From Megamerina dolium (taxonomy: Eukaryota; Arthropoda; Insecta; Diptera; Megamerinidae), in the NCBI GenBank assembly GCA_963854835.1, contig OY978528.1, forward strand, positions 52,300,508 through 52,364,507: a stretch of 64,000 nt of DNA, read 5' to 3'. Each line of letters begins with the position of its first letter. The first letter of the stretch is position 1. Shown here in pieces: positions 12,362 to 25,259 of the stretch. A program made the position numbers and the translations under genes. The notes under the pieces are model-generated. The model did not search any database, was not told the origin of the DNA, and saw nothing but the letters and a program-made list of their open reading frames with translations.

Positions 12362-14000
12362 TTGTGGAGTTGCTCGCCTGAAAAGTCTGAAAAGTTCGAA
12401 CGACGTCGAAAGCCGCAACGCGTGAAACGCTTGGTGTGGAGCTTCAGCTTAAGAACGATTTCTGCGGAATTATGGGCTCTTCTGTCGATTTTAAGTTCAT
12501 TTTCAACAAATGTGCGTTATTGTTTACACGTGCGGACGCGTGTTTTTTGGCGCTCCTGAAAAAGTAAACAAAACATCATTATTGAGCCACCTCGGCCTAA
12601 ACGTGGGTTGCTCCAGTGTTCTAAATGCCAACAGTATGGTCATACGAAATCTTGTTGACGTAGATGACCTACGTGCATAAAGTGTGCTGGCGATCATTCA
12701 TCAGCCGACTGTGCTAGGAAGTCAACGGAAGTCAAATGTGTACTCTCGCTGCCAATTACAAGGGATGCTCTGTCTACAAACAATTGTAGACAAGTACTTT
12801 TTCGAAATTAAGAGAAAAAATGCTGCCTTCTCAAGTAGATTGTAGCAATGACGTTACGAACCAATCTGTAAATCAAAAAGAACAATTGACTCAGCAGAAG
12901 ACAACATACGCTCAAGTGGCAAGCATCAAATCAAATCAAACACAATCAAAAAAATTTGAGCAGTGAAATTTTTGAAACAAATAATGCTTATCAACAAGGC
13001 GACCTTCTTATAAGAGAAATGCGCGATATCATGAAATTTTTGAAAGAAATGATGAGCCAAATTACAGCAATGACAAGTTTGATAGTAAATCTCATTTCCA
13101 AAATAATATCATGTCAATGAAATTAGTCCTTTGCCAACGGATTGTCACACCATTCAAATGAATTGAAACTATTTTTAAGTAGAAATAAATAAAATACTGG
13201 TTTCTGAAACACACATCACTCAGAAAAGCTTAATTAAAATTCCTTGTTACTGCTAAGGAGCTGCAGTTTTCAAACCAAAAATGCCAACTTAGCAACATAC
13301 GTACAAACTGGACTCACTTTAAGACCATTTTGTCGTCAACGTTGATTAATAAAATGCCACTCAAGAGTGAGGAGGAAATAATTGAGGCTGTTGAATATTT
13401 TACTCAATGCGTCCAAAAGGCAGCATGGGAATCCACTCCACCCAATAGATCTTACATGGGACAGCAAATACGCTATAGTAAGGATATTCTCAAAAAGATT
13501 AAGGAAAAACGACAAATAAGAAAAATGTATCAACGAACGCGTTTTCCAAATGATATACGTCGCCTAAATAAAATTAGGAAATTAGGAATTAGGAAATGTG
13601 GGGAACAACTTCAAATTTAGATATAGAAATATTGCCAAGATTTCAATCCAAGACCCTACGAATGATAGCAAATGCTCAGTGGTGCATATCAAATTCGCAA
13701 ATTCACCGGGACCTCAACGTACCATTAGTTAAGGAGGAAGCCAAAAGTTGAACGGATTCTATTCCAACTATATATCTTCAAATCTTGTATCACGACCAAA
13801 AATATTCACTGAAAAGAAAAACGCCACTTGATCTTTGCACACCTCGAAATTGAAATGAGAACCATCTAGCGATGTTTCAAAGGGAAGTCACGCAGCACGA
13901 CTTTCTTGTTATATAAATATTGTTATTATTAAAAATTTGTAAAATATCTAAGTTATAGATAGAATGCAATTATATATTAAATAAAAAAAAAATAAAAAAC
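12362..14000 (+). mobile_element. Internally deleted Jockey-clade non-LTR retrotransposon
   Basis: The pieces follow the order of a Jockey element. From about 12600 the gag zinc knuckles read QCSKCQQYGHTKSC, then CIKCAGDHSSADC and VKCVL...ANYKGCSVYK. The gag C-terminal part runs to about 13120 (TTYAQVAS..., FLKEMMSQITAM). The start of the endonuclease reads ILVSETHITQKSLIKIP near 13190-13245. The linker before the RT is in the open frame 13330-13620. The pol C-terminus reads IEILPRFQSKTLRMIANAQW from about 13626. A short 3' UTR and an A-rich tail end at about 14000. Most of the endonuclease and the whole RT core are gone, and several stops interrupt gag. The 5' boundary is uncertain. Confidence 0.8.
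13330..13620 (+). pseudogene. Jockey pol fragment, linker between endonuclease and RT
   Basis: An open frame reading SSTLINKMPLKSEEEIIEAV and EYFTQCVQKAAWESTPPNRS, rich in Lys and Arg towards its end (KKIKEKRQIRKMYQRTRFP). This resembles the segment between the endonuclease and RT domains of Jockey-clade polyproteins. Immediately 3', in another frame, comes the extreme C-terminus of pol, so the RT core has been deleted between them. It is part of the dead element at 12362-14000. Confidence 0.7.
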
Positions 14001-14089
14001 ATTTTTCATCCGGGTCTACCTTAGGCGAAATAGGAGAAATAATGGTAAGGAAAAATGTTTTTTAGCAAAAATAAATAGAAATGAGTTAT

Positions 14090-14290
14090 AAATTGTTCAT
14101 CTTTTATGATTTTTCTGGAAGCGGTGGTTACGAATTTGATCAGAAAAAATACATTTTGTAGGAGAGCGTCTTTAAAGAATGAAGATAGCAAATAAGTAAA
14201 TTCTCAAAAAATGTTATGGTGAAAAAATTAAAGTGAATGTTTTAACTTCCATCAAATTCTCTGAGGTCTCTAACTACAAACAAATTTGTC
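14090..14290 (+). repeat. Diverged repeat family V (copy 2)
   Basis: CATTTTGTAGGAGAGCGTCT and TAAAGAATGAAGATAGCAAA are followed by TCTCAAAAAATGTTATGGTG. The blocks are in the same order as in the 24.1-24.6 kb array. No coding capacity is seen. Confidence 0.45.
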
Positions 14291-15550
14291 TTGTTTGCTA
14301 ACAAGACAATTTATCTTTTTCAATTCGTCTTGTTTTATTTATTTAAAAGTTCATATTCTTCTATATTTTTGATTTTTTCGTGAATATTTGTATTATTCTC
14401 TGTATCTGCTAGGAAATTTATTAGAGAATTTTAATTAAATTACCTGTTATTACTACATATAAGCTTACAAAAGCAATTAAGCAAACTATCTCTAATTACA
14501 TAAATATGACTTTAGTAGTGAATTCTTATTACCAAGGTCCATTGAATTTTGTTGTAATATATGTACATATATTATGTAAATTAATGCCTATATTTTTATT
14601 AAATAACAAAATACAATTATTTTTATGTACAAGCATGTTTTAAGAAATATATTTCGATATACACGTATATTATATGTATTAGTAAATACTAAAGTACTAA
14701 AGTTATACATATGTTAAAAGGTGAAGCTGTTGTAACGTCTACAATAAAATTACAATTATAATTAAAGTTGAGTCAATGCGCTTCGACAAGGTCGTAAAAA
14801 ATTACTGAATTGTAATTTTTATTAAAATTAATTTACAAAATCAGCAAAAATAAAAAAGAAAATAGAAAACAAAACAGAAACTATAAAACGAGTATAGTAT
14901 ATCTATATGAAGGTAGCTACCATGCATATGTACATATATGTATTTATGACACCTGAGCACAATATTTCATTTAAAAATGATTGATGTAATGCATTGCGTG
15001 TGCAATATGGAGTATATAAGTGTATAAATGCATATTTATATATTACATTCAAACATATATGTGACACTGAATAAATTCAATAAAACTAAGTGTAATAAAA
15101 TTGCAATGTTGACATTAATTAAAAACTAACAAGTTCAAGTATATTATACCAATAGAATATAAACACGTAGCCCTTAGATAGAAATATTTGAAGCAATCAC
15201 GTGTTTTTGTTTTAATTTCAAACATTTTCTTTTTCTCGTTTTGTCAATTTGGTTTTTCAACTACCCACTTTCGGTTCAACTACCCGTTATTTCAGGCTTC
15301 ACTAATCATCATTTGAAAATATAGGTAATAAAATTTTGTATAAACCTATACATAAATTACGGAAATAAAATATAGATGTTTAGTTAAAGATAAAATAGGA
15401 AATAATAAAGAATCTCTTATGACCGCAAAAACCACAAAAACTCATTTCTTCACTCTGTCATCATAATTATGATTTCAAGAAATGTTAATTAATATTGAAC
15501 TAATGGATTAGATTTTACTATTATCGAATCGACTTACAAACGAACAACGC
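14291..15550. other. Gene-free AT-rich stretch
   Basis: Within the first intron. It holds only AT-rich text and short TA or TACATA patches. I see no exon, RNA gene or mobile element. Confidence 0.6.
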
Positions 15551-15554
15551 AAAT

Positions 15555-15811
15555 TATTGAATTATATTATCAAAATTCATGCTCGGTTCCATTTTATGGT
15601 CAGCTCATTTCTGGTTCAATGGATACGTGGACAATCAAAATTGCCGTATTTGGTGTGAAGACAGAAGCATTGCAAGGACTGCAAATGCATCCCGAAAAAT
15701 CCACCGTTTAGTGTGGATTATGGGCAGGTGGTATCATTGGACCGTACTTTTTCATAGAAGACGAAGGCAGGAACCTTACTGTGAATGGCGAGTGCTACCG
15801 TGCGATTACAG
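15555..15811 (+). pseudogene. IS630/Tc-type transposase fragment
   Basis: The plus strand reads AHFWFNGYVDNQNCRIW (about 15599-15650). After a frame change come ALQGLQMHPEKSTV, a TAG, CGLWAGGIIGPYFF and LTVNGECYRAI (to about 15810). This is the order around the second catalytic region of IS630/Tc-like transposases found widely in insects. It has a frameshift and an internal stop, lacks the N-terminus and the rest of the DDE domain, and abuts a GACG-element fragment. It is a dead relic. Confidence 0.6.
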
Positions 15812-15992
15812 CAAATTGAAAATTTTGAAAATTCCCAAGTTAGTCACTTTGAATGTTCGGTGTGGGTGTGGCAGTTGACCGATTATGCCCAATTTCGTCA
15901 AATTTCGAGCTCAATATTTGCTCAAGTTATCGTGCGAATCAGTCAGCTTAGGGACAGACGGAGGGACATTGTTGTACTGTTCAAGTATTGTC
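15812..15992 (+). mobile_element. GACG element fragment (copy C)
   Basis: It shows the family boxes AGTTAGTCACTTTGAATG, GGTGTGGCAGTTGACCGAT, GCTCAAGTTATCGTGCGAA and GACAGACGGAGGGACAT. Both ends are missing, and it directly follows the transposase relic at 15555-15811. Confidence 0.6.
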
Positions 15993-16262
15993 ACATTCAC
16001 TAAAAAATAATTTGCATCGGTTGATTTTTTATGCGAATTTTCATAAGCCAAACCAAAAGTTGTATAGAAAGCTATAAAAAAGGCTATACCTTTTCATTAG
16101 AGGCATCTATTCTGAATTCAATTAGACTAATTTCAGCTGCATTTGAGTGCACCCACAGAACAATTTATTTTAGACATGTACCAGGTTCCAAATGTCGCAC
16201 TTTTTGGAGGTTGGGCGTACACAAAAATCTTGGCGCAATTATATATGAATATATCATATATA

Positions 16263-16519
16263 ATTGCCGTAGCTCAGTGATTAGTGCGTTGGCCTTCTGA
16301 TCTGTAGGTCGTGGGTTCAATCCCCGGCTGAAGCATAACAAAATTTCATATCGGAAAGATTTTTCTTTCGAACGGTACCCACCTTTCGGCAAGTAATTGG
16401 CAACTCTTCCGGCAGTAACAATTTGCCATGGAAAAGCTTCGAAAAGAACTCTGTGACAAAACCTAGAAAAAGTGATGTCGCAAGAGTTCTCTTCTAATAC
16501 TGTCCACACTGTTTAACAC
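16263..16519 (+). mobile_element. SINE, 3'-shortened copy
   Basis: The head GCCGTAGCTCAGTGATTAG and box B GGGTTCAATCCCC are well preserved. The body ends at GTTTAACAC and the usual CTTTAAGTGCC tail is absent. TCATATATA flanks it at 16254-16262 and 16520-16528, but in such AT-rich DNA this may be chance. Confidence 0.8.
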
Positions 16520-16790
16520 TCATATATATAGTTGCATTCTTTTGTAAGCGAGTTGCAAAAGAACACCAACTCGCTTATATTTCCCCTTTAGTTACTTAAC
16601 AACGCTGGTAGTATATATAGTTGTTTGTGAAATTTTATTTGCACTTGCTTTATTTTGCTCAGTTTTATTTATATTTACAATTATTTGACGTGTTGTTGAA
16701 ATTTTCCAAGTAGCCTGTTTTTATAACTTAGCAACCTTATAACTTAGGTCGCTTAAAATTTGTAGTAACTCAAAAAGAACATGCTTATTC
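16520..16790 (+). repeat. Unclassified interspersed repeat U (copy 1)
   Basis: It starts near AAGCGAGTTGCAAAAGAACA with the inverse AACTCGCTT shortly after, then ACTTAACAACGCTGGTA, CACTTGCTTTATTTTGCTC and AATTTTCCAAGTAGCC. The same blocks occur in reverse at 29510-29855. It has no coding capacity and resembles a short non-autonomous element. Confidence 0.5.
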
Positions 16791-16963
16791 GTCGCAAGCA
16801 AGGTGTCATAGGTGAGAGGAATGCCTAGGTGTGAATTTTTGCAAAAATCATATACAAACATAGAAATGTGTTAAATTTTTTGAAAACAATGTTTTCTTTT
16901 CTCTTTTTTGCAGCTGTCAATAAGCAATAAACATACCATTATTGTAAACCTAAAAAATCTCCT

Positions 16964-18906
16964 TACAGTCGGCTGGGGCCGACCAAATTATACCCTGCAT
17001 ATGTAGAGGTATATATAAAAAGTTTGCTCGTATATCCATCCTTTTCTTCCACTACTTTGTATAGGACCTACATTAAGAAGCAGGTGTACCTCACCAATTT
17101 TGGAGGATCAATTTCTGCCTATAATATTAAACTACATAGGTTGAAATGGGTTGACCTAGTCGTATTATTTAGTAAGTTATGGGTGTTTTAATGTTTAAGA
17201 TAATTCCGAGACTTTGTACGGAAGCTGTATAAAAAGTGGGCGTGACTTATCTCTTTCTTGTATATCTAATTAATTTTTCAATATCAATCCACACCTTAAA
17301 TTTGGTTGTTCTACGCTAAATGGCTTGTAAGTTATGGAGCTTAAAAGTTTTAGTTTAATTCCCTCGACTTTGTATGGGAGGCCTATGAAGGAGTGGGCGT
17401 GGCACACTGATTTTCTGCCAGATTATTTCCGACTACGATATTAATTTAAGTGTCAATTATGGTTATTCTAGAAAGAAGATTGCCGAAGTTACAGCTGTTT
17501 CAATTTAAAATTTGTATGGGGCTACGATAAACAGTAGGCCTGGTGCGCCCACTTCCTGTAAGCCCAGTTGCTCGTAAAATACTAATCCACACCTTAAATC
17601 TCGTTATTCTACGCTGAATTGTTTGCAAGTTATGGCGGTTAACATTTTTGTTTAATTTCCTCAACTTTGTATGGGAGCCCAAAGAAAGAGTGGGCGTGGC
17701 ACACTGATTTTTTGCCAGATTATTTCCGACTACGATATTAATCTAAGCGCCAATTATAGTTATTTTAGGCAGGAGATTGCCGAAGTTACAGCTGTTTAAA
17801 TTTAAAAGAATTTCAGTCATTTTGTATGAGGGCTACAATAAGCAGTGGGCATGGCGCGCCCATTTCCTATGAACCTAGTTGCTCGTACAATACTAATCCA
17901 TACCTTAAATCTCGTTGTCCTACGCTAAATGGTTTGTAAGTTATGGAGCTTAAAAGTTTTAGTTTAATTCCCTTGACTTTGTATGGGAGACTCATGAAGG
18001 AGTGTGCGTGGCACACTGATTTTCTGCCAGATTTTTGGCGACTACGATATTAATCTACGCGTCAATTATGGTTATTTTAGGCAGAAGATTGCCGAAGTTA
18101 CAGCTGTTTCAATTTAAAATTTGTATGGGGGCTACGATAAACAGTGGGCGTGGTGCGCCCATTTTCTGTGAGCCTAGTTGCTCGTACAATACTAATCCAC
18201 ACCTTAAGTCTCATTATTGTACGCTGAATAGTTTGCAAGTTATAACCGGTAACATTTTTTTTAATTTCCGCAACTTTGTATGGGAGACCCAAAAAGGAGT
18301 GGGCGTGGCACACTGATTTTCTGCCATATTATTTCCGACTACCATGTTAATCTAAGTGTCAATTATGGTTATTCTGGACAGAAGATTGTAGAAGTTACAG
18401 CTGTTTCAATTTAAAAGAAGTACAGACACTTTGTATGAGAGCTACGCTAAAAAGTAGGCGTGGCTCAACTACTTTTGGCGAGGGTATATAGTGGTATAAT
18501 ATAAGTCTATGTGCCAAATATTGTTGTCCCAAGTGATATATTATGTGAGTTATAGCAAGTTAAAGATTTTGAAAATTTCGAGGTTAGTCGCTTTGAATGC
18601 TTGGTGTGGGCGTGGTTATTGACCGATCATGCCCAATATCAATCCCCTCCGTACCCTTGGATCATAGATTACTTATGTCAAATTTCATCGAAATAGCTCA
18701 ATATTTACTCAAGTTATCGTGCGAACCAGCCAGGTGACAGACAGACGGACGGACGGACGGACGGACGGACATCGTTAAATCGAAAATTTAATCGACGCTG
18801 ATCACGAATATATATCTATGTCTATATCTCCGGAGATTCCTTCAAGTGGACACAAACATCTGACCGAAATGAATATACCATGCATATTGCATTATGCAGG
18901 GTATAA
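16964..18906 (+). mobile_element. GACG element, long copy with internal tandem units of about 300 bp
   Basis: The left end is the hairpin GTCGGCTGGGGCCGAC followed by TTATACCCTGCATAT; the right end is TATGCAGGGTATAA. Between them a unit of 297-312 bp is repeated: the box GGCACACTGATTT starts at 17401, 17698, 18010 and 18307. Each unit carries TTGCCGAAGTTACAGCTGTT-like text and a GGGCGTGG box. The distal part has (GGAC)n near 18745 and ATCGTTAAATCGAAAATTTA. No coding frame is present. A near-full copy lies in reverse at 56944-59139. Confidence 0.75.
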
Positions 18907-19261
18907 AAATGTATGCAAAATATGTGTACATTTAGAGTCATCTCTTATGTAATACAATTAAATGTGATGTGTAAGCGAGTCTGTATGTGCATGTTATTTG
19001 AGTAAAAATTTGCAATAAATGTGAAGAAGAGGTTTTTAGCAATGTAATAATGTGCCGTTTCTTACTGTAAGAGAATGGGCCGAAGAGTCGGGCTCAGAGC
19101 TCTACCTACATATTAGGTAATATACATATTTAATAAACAGTAAGCTTATTGTTGGTTTGGTGGGCACTCCTTTTATGAATGGCAAATTACTGTTGTGATT
19201 TCTTTAAAAGATGTGAAAAATAAAATCCAATAAAAAGTGGGTGGTTGGTCAATCACGATAT

Positions 19262-19373
19262 ACGACTACATACATATATGTACATCTTATATATGTATAT
19301 ACGCGACATCACTACATACGACTACATACATATATATACATCTTATATATGTATATACGCATTGTATATTAAA
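19262..19373. repeat. 56-bp tandem duplication
   Basis: ACGACTACATACATATATGT...GTATATACGC begins at 19262 and again at 19318 with few differences. Confidence 0.8.
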
Positions 19374-19994
19374 GGAACCACTACGATTATGCGCAGTAAT
19401 AAAACAGCTGACTGAATGATCGACCAAGCTTATATGCATATTATTTGTAATAAATTATATTTGTTTATGTCATACATTAAAAAAGTACATATATGTGTAA
19501 TTAAATTTCGTGATGTCGCTGCTATGCAATATTTAGTGTGCAATAGTGCTTTTGGTGCTATTAAATATTATTTACGATAAAAGTGTTGACATACATTGCA
19601 TAAGTATGCAGATACGTGTATAAGGATGAGCAATATTTGTATGGGTGCCAAAGTGCAGTCATTTAATATTGAGAAAATAACATGCGAGTATGTAATCGTG
19701 AAAAAAGTGTTACCAATGAAAATAAATTACATACAATAAATTATACACAATAAATGTATACAAAAAATTTAAACGACAAACCTGATGATTAAAGTTAAAC
19801 AATCCCAGCTGCAAATGAAGAAATTAAAAAAAAAATATTTTCCAATTTTGTGTTTTATTTATATTTTTTTTTTTTTTAATTATTTCGATTTTGATGGTTG
19901 GTTGATGAGATGATTATGTTGTGGTAGGTGGGTTTATTTGTTGGCGGATTGGAATGTACATATATATTGTACGTCAATAAGGAGAAGAAAGCGA

Positions 19995-20100
19995 AAAAAG
20001 AAGAAAAACAATTAAAATAAATAATATTAAATTGTTATTTTCGACATAAAAAGAAGAAAAACAATTAAAATAAATAATATTAAATTGTTATTTTCGACAA
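19995..20100. repeat. 53-bp tandem duplication, near-identical
   Basis: AAGAAGAAAAACAATTAAAA...TTATTTTCGACA occurs twice with period 53. Confidence 0.9.
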
Positions 20101-23100
20101 AAATTAAACAAATAATAATAAAAATATTACAAACACATTTTTATTAAATTTATGATACAAGCGAACACACACACACACACACACAGAGAGACATGTTCGC
20201 GAAATCGTACATTGGTGTGGTTGAAATGAGTAGAATTTTAAAGCTATTCAAATCTTCTCTTTTACGAGTATTCTATACACATAGCACAAAAGATCGTTTA
20301 GGTCACACTGTTTGACCTATGGTTCAAAGCTTTTCTAGTAATTCTATATAAATACGATCCAATTGAAAGTATTTTCAACTGACCCGAATCTCCACCCTTG
20401 TTTTTATAAATTCCTTTATACTATGAAACTTCAAGTTTGATGATAAAGCATATCAAAATATTGCTTGGAGCAAGTTAATATACAATTGAAATGTGAAAGC
20501 GTTTCTAAAGTATGCTTACAATATGCTTACGCACAAAACCGAACAATGAACATATTTATTGTTTATTTTCATTGTTTTATTCTTTTCTTTTCTATTCTTC
20601 AATTATAGAATTATTGAAATAATACCGAATTATATTTACAAAAAGTATTTCAAAATGCTATCAATAAGTATATTCGAAAAAATAATTAAAGGAAACAAGT
20701 GGCAAGTATGATGTGTTTCTCAAATACTTGCCATTAATTGAAAATAAATATTTGTAACAAATAGTAGCTTCAACAAGGCAAGGGCTCACAAAACAATCAC
20801 AATAAGGTATATTTTATAAGCGTTCCTTTTTGTTTTGTCTATAATTTTTAACAATTACAGCAATTTCGCAAGCTGTTTTCGAACCTCAACCGCTTAAAAT
20901 AAAAAAATTGGACTGTTCGAATTGATCATGTAGCTCGTGGTGGATATATGGCCGAAATAATATTTTAAAAAATAAATGTCATGAAATTATATAACAGATT
21001 GAAATAAAATAATTTTCATTCCAATAATATTTCTTTCTTTTATTTTGGTTCAAAATTCTGAAGCACTTACTATTCATCTATAGAAATGACAGTATATGCA
21101 ACGAAATGGTAGTCGCTTCAGATTGATCATTCATTTATTTTACTTTTTTATTATATTTCTTATATAAATTACTTCAAATTGTTGGCACTATATTTTAAGT
21201 CAACTTTATTTAAAATATTATATTTATTAAGCAAATTGGATTGAAAAAAATGAATTCTGACTTGAAGAAGCGAGATAACTATGTACTTGCCAATTTTTAA
21301 AAGTTCTTGAATTAGAAGGATATATAAGAGTAAATGCACAGCTAAGAATCTGACTGATTTTTCACATAAAAATTGATTCTGAGTTCCGACTAAGCATTTT
21401 CCCAATATTATATATTTATTTCATATTCTTAAGCCATTGATATGGTATAAATATTTTCAAAATTGATTAGGAAATTATAGGAAATGAAATTATGGATTTT
21501 GAAAATATACAAATTCCAGTGATAAAATATATGTCAAACAATTTTCTCTAACTTGGTGGTACTGTTTGTTTAATAGCATCACTGATGCAGGTTACCACAA
21601 TAGACTAATTTTTGGCCGAAACTAATTTATATAGGTAATTAGAGTACATCAAACTTGCTTCAGATGAATCCAAATTTAAGGTGTTGCTTATTAAGATCGA
21701 AATGCATACTCAGAATACAAAAATCAGAGCAATTTTAATTTTCTCCATGCATACTACAAATCTGAAGCATTGTAATATATCGTACATGTAGCATATATTA
21801 TTTACCAATAATCATAAGCGAGAGTGTGTTGGGTGAAAAGAAATGAAAGCAAAGCAAATGTGAATGAAAAGAAGAAAGGTGAAAAGTAAAAGTTTTCTGT
21901 TTGATTTTTTTTTTTGTTGCCTTAATAAATTCATGTTATTTGCATATTGATGATTGATTACTAAAAATATTTATTTATTTTATTAAATGTGAGTGTTGTA
22001 TTTTTAAGATTAAATTACAACATCACAACAGAAAGTTAGTATTTAGTTGAAGAAAAGAAAACCATTTTTCTTTTTCCATTTAAAATATTAATAAATTAAA
22101 TACGTGCTTAATTTACATATAGCGTTAATTGCTTGGCATTAATATGGAAAAAATTATTATTGATTTTACTATTTTATTTAACATTATTATATGTATGTAC
22201 AAAATAATAATCATCATTGTATTTTATAAGACGTAAATAAAGAAAGAAATTAGTATATTTGTATAATATAATAGCTAAAGGTTCAACTTGGTTACAAACT
22301 AAACTGAAAGCTGCGCGAATACCATGCCGCATTGTATATTATAGACAATAGTTGCACAAGCAAAAGTTTGTTGGAGCCAAATAACAAGAACAACAACAAC
22401 GACAGCAATAGGAATAGTCTTTGGGAAGTATAACCTGTAACCTGGCTACCTGGAAGAAGCAAATTAGGCCATCAAAGGTCTAAAGCTAAAAGTGTCAATT
22501 TAAATTCTGGCTGGGCATTGTTGGTTTAGACAATCAGAAATTATACAATTCACTATTTTGCATAAACGTTAAAAGCGAGGAATGAAAAACAGGTTTATAA
22601 TAACTTGGAATTGATTTATATACATAAATGAATGCATATTTAAACAGAAATACAATAGTTATGTGTTTGTAGGTGCAATGAAATCCGAAGAATTATTAGA
22701 GAAGTTAAATAAAAACTTGATTTATATTACATATATAAGTAGGCAGGTAGCTGGTTCATTAATTTTAAAATATAATATATTAAAGATGGAGTAGAAATTA
22801 ATAATAATTTTATAGTATGACTTTTGTCTGACAATATTATGCAATAAATGAACAAAATTCATTTACATAAATTAGTGTAACAGTCATAAATTTTTTAATT
22901 TTCCGCTTTTGTTAACAATAATTGATTACTATGTTGGTATTGACAAGATGACAAAGCCTCTTGCACTAAATACACTTTTATTTTACTTTCATTATTACAA
23001 TGAGCAAAAAGAAAAAGAAAAAATTTTTAACATTAAATATGTTTTTGTGAACTATAACAAAAAAAATTGCTTCCATGTTAATAGAGTGCAACGATCGTGA

Positions 23101-24099
23101 CTTTTATATTTACAGCCATAGTGAACAAAAACAAAAAAAAAAAAAACAAAAACAATAATAATAATAAAATAATAATAATGTTAAGCAAATAAAATAAATA
23201 CAAATAATAGTGAAAATAATAACAATAATATGAACATAACGCAAATAGCAGTAGGTAATCAGTAGAAACTTAACACGAAATTGAGTTCAAATCAATTCAC
23301 ACTTTGTTCGTAACTATTTGTGGCATTTCGAAATTTCGAAATTCAATAAAATAACAAAAACAAAAAAAAAATTATGTAAAATATGAAACATGTTGTTATG
23401 GTGCTATTACGAGTATGTGGCTGTTCGTGCAGTTGTGCAGTTGTGGGTTGAACAAGATTTTTTTTTATCTACCGACACAGACAGACCAGATCGACAATAT
23501 GTAGGGAGCTTTGAATAAATCACATTTAATATACATATATGATATCTACCGATAGGTATAAAATCGTCATAGTAGAACTAAGAGATTGTAAGATATATAC
23601 AAGTACATTGTATATTTAGGTGCAAATACACTTACCACCAAGTGCTAAAACAAACAATAAGCAACTCGTTATTTTTTAAGGGAACGGATTGTTAGCAAAC
23701 AAAATTCAATCAAGTACTTGTCATGAGTTTGACAAAAAGGTAACAAAAAAAAAAGCAAAAAAAAAATTAAAAATATTACGTCAATTGTTTGAAAGTTTGC
23801 TTAACGCAATGTTGCTGATTTATATTGCATTTGCGAAATATTTCGTGCTATTATTTTGTTTGTAAAATAAAATCTCATTCTAATTATATTAAAGGAATAT
23901 AATAAAACTTGAATTTGCAAACTTGAATGAGAAGCATATTTCTATTTAGAGATGAGAAGATATATGTATATACGATTAGGCAGAGCAAACTACATATAAA
24001 CTGGTTCAGCGTAAAACATACAATTTGAATAATTTCTAACATTTCTTCTCAAGGAACTATATAGAATTACTGATTTGATTACTGATAAAAATATCAATT

Positions 24100-24640
24100 T
24101 AGAAGGGAACCCACCGCAATATTGGAGATATGGCTTTACTATATTCAGAGGAAATATTTAAAAGGTAAAATTAAGGGGGTAAGTATATTTGGAAAAAATA
24201 TTGAGGAGGAGCGTAAATCAAGAATTCTACTCTAGAAATGATTCTCGTTCAGTTATGGGGATATTTATCAATTTTCAAGTGTTTTTTCGTTCATTTTGTA
24301 TGAGAGTTTCCTTACGGGTTGGAGATAGGGAATAAGTATGTTCAAGCGAAATGTTGAGTAGGAAAAATTAGTGAGGGTTATGGGAGTGCTTGTCAATTTT
24401 AATTTGTCATTTCGTTCATTTTGTATGGAAGCTCCCTTAAAGGGTGATATAGGGAGTAAGTATATTTGTGGGAAATATTGGTAATGACATTTTTCACCAA
24501 CCTAGAGGTGACTCATGTTCAGTAAGAAATTTATTTGTAAATTTTCATACTTTTTTCGTTAATTTTAGTAAATATGTTCGGGGAAAATGTTGAGAAGAGC
24601 AAATCAATGTGAAGGAGTTATACATCAAGCATATCTAGGG
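24100..24640 (+). repeat. Diverged tandem array of repeat family V
   Basis: TTCGTTCATTTTGTA, with CTCCCTTAAAGGGTGATATA and GGAGTAAGTATATTTG blocks, recurs at 24286, 24411 and (weaker) 24555, giving a period of 125-145 bp. AATGATTCTCGTTCAGTTAT...GGGATATTT links the units. The same blocks occur singly at 11.7 and 14.1 kb. I see no coding capacity. Origin is unknown; it could be a decayed minisatellite or element interior. Confidence 0.55.
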
Positions 24641-24785
24641 GTTATTTGTCCATAACAATTTACTATTATGAATTCTTGAAGAAGTGTATTTATTGAATTA
24701 AATAATCAACCGAATCTCTATTTGTGAAATACAAATTTCGGTTTCCAGTGAATATATTAATTATTCTTAAGTGGTTTTAAACATG

Positions 24786-25251
24786 TCATGTATTAAACAA
24801 CACGGCCAGATTAAATAGTTTTTGCACAAAGACGGCGTATGAATACTCACTATTCATTTCTTTTCGAATTCTATACGAAATGTGCAACACACACTCCAAA
24901 AACATAATCCAGGCGTGGGGATTTGATAGCCCATATTCTAAAAGGTTCGAATTAATTGCACAACTTTTCACCAAATTTAAATCATTCTTTTTCAATCAAC
25001 TGCAGTGGCATATATAGCTATTCTTGGCAACGTTTCTCGAAATACATCCTATTTTTACCACCAAAAGCATCGTTTTCCATTGTGAGCAACTTCTTTGTGG
25101 GGATTCCTTCGTTGTGTCTAAGAAATGTAGTAAAGTGGAAGGTAATCACAATAACAACCTTCCACAAAATATTAAATTTGGTCTGAATACGGTTGAATTT
25201 GATAAAGTTCTACTCTACGAGATACAGGTGTACGCTACCAAGGCCACCTGA
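24786..25251. other. Region with weak open frames on both strands, unassigned
   Basis: A minus-strand frame at 24786-24995 and a plus-strand frame at 25024-25251 (ATG) have fuller amino-acid mixes than their neighbours (for example SNPHAWIMFLECVLHISYRI on the minus strand). I do not recognise them, and no splice sites or partner exons stand out. It may be a decayed mobile-element coding region. Confidence 0.15.
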
Positions 25252-25259
25252 TGTTAATA

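Larger units (their letters stand above)
18907..24099. other. Gene-free AT-rich stretch of the first intron
   Basis: Apart from tandem duplications at 19262-19373 and 19995-20100 and a (CA)n run at 20167-20186, I see only AT-rich text and poly-A/T runs, with no coherent coding frame. The 63-78-codon frames here are AT-biased and read as chance. Confidence 0.6.

Noticed and set aside
17500..18316. Open frames of 60-93 codons inside the long GACG element
   Set aside because: They fall in the non-coding 300-bp units; matching frames in the inverted copy at 57.6-58.3 kb are explained by the shared repeat.
18736..18772. CRISPR-like or minisatellite array of GGAC repeats
   Set aside because: It is a short (GGAC)n tract internal to every GACG-element copy; no spacer structure exists.
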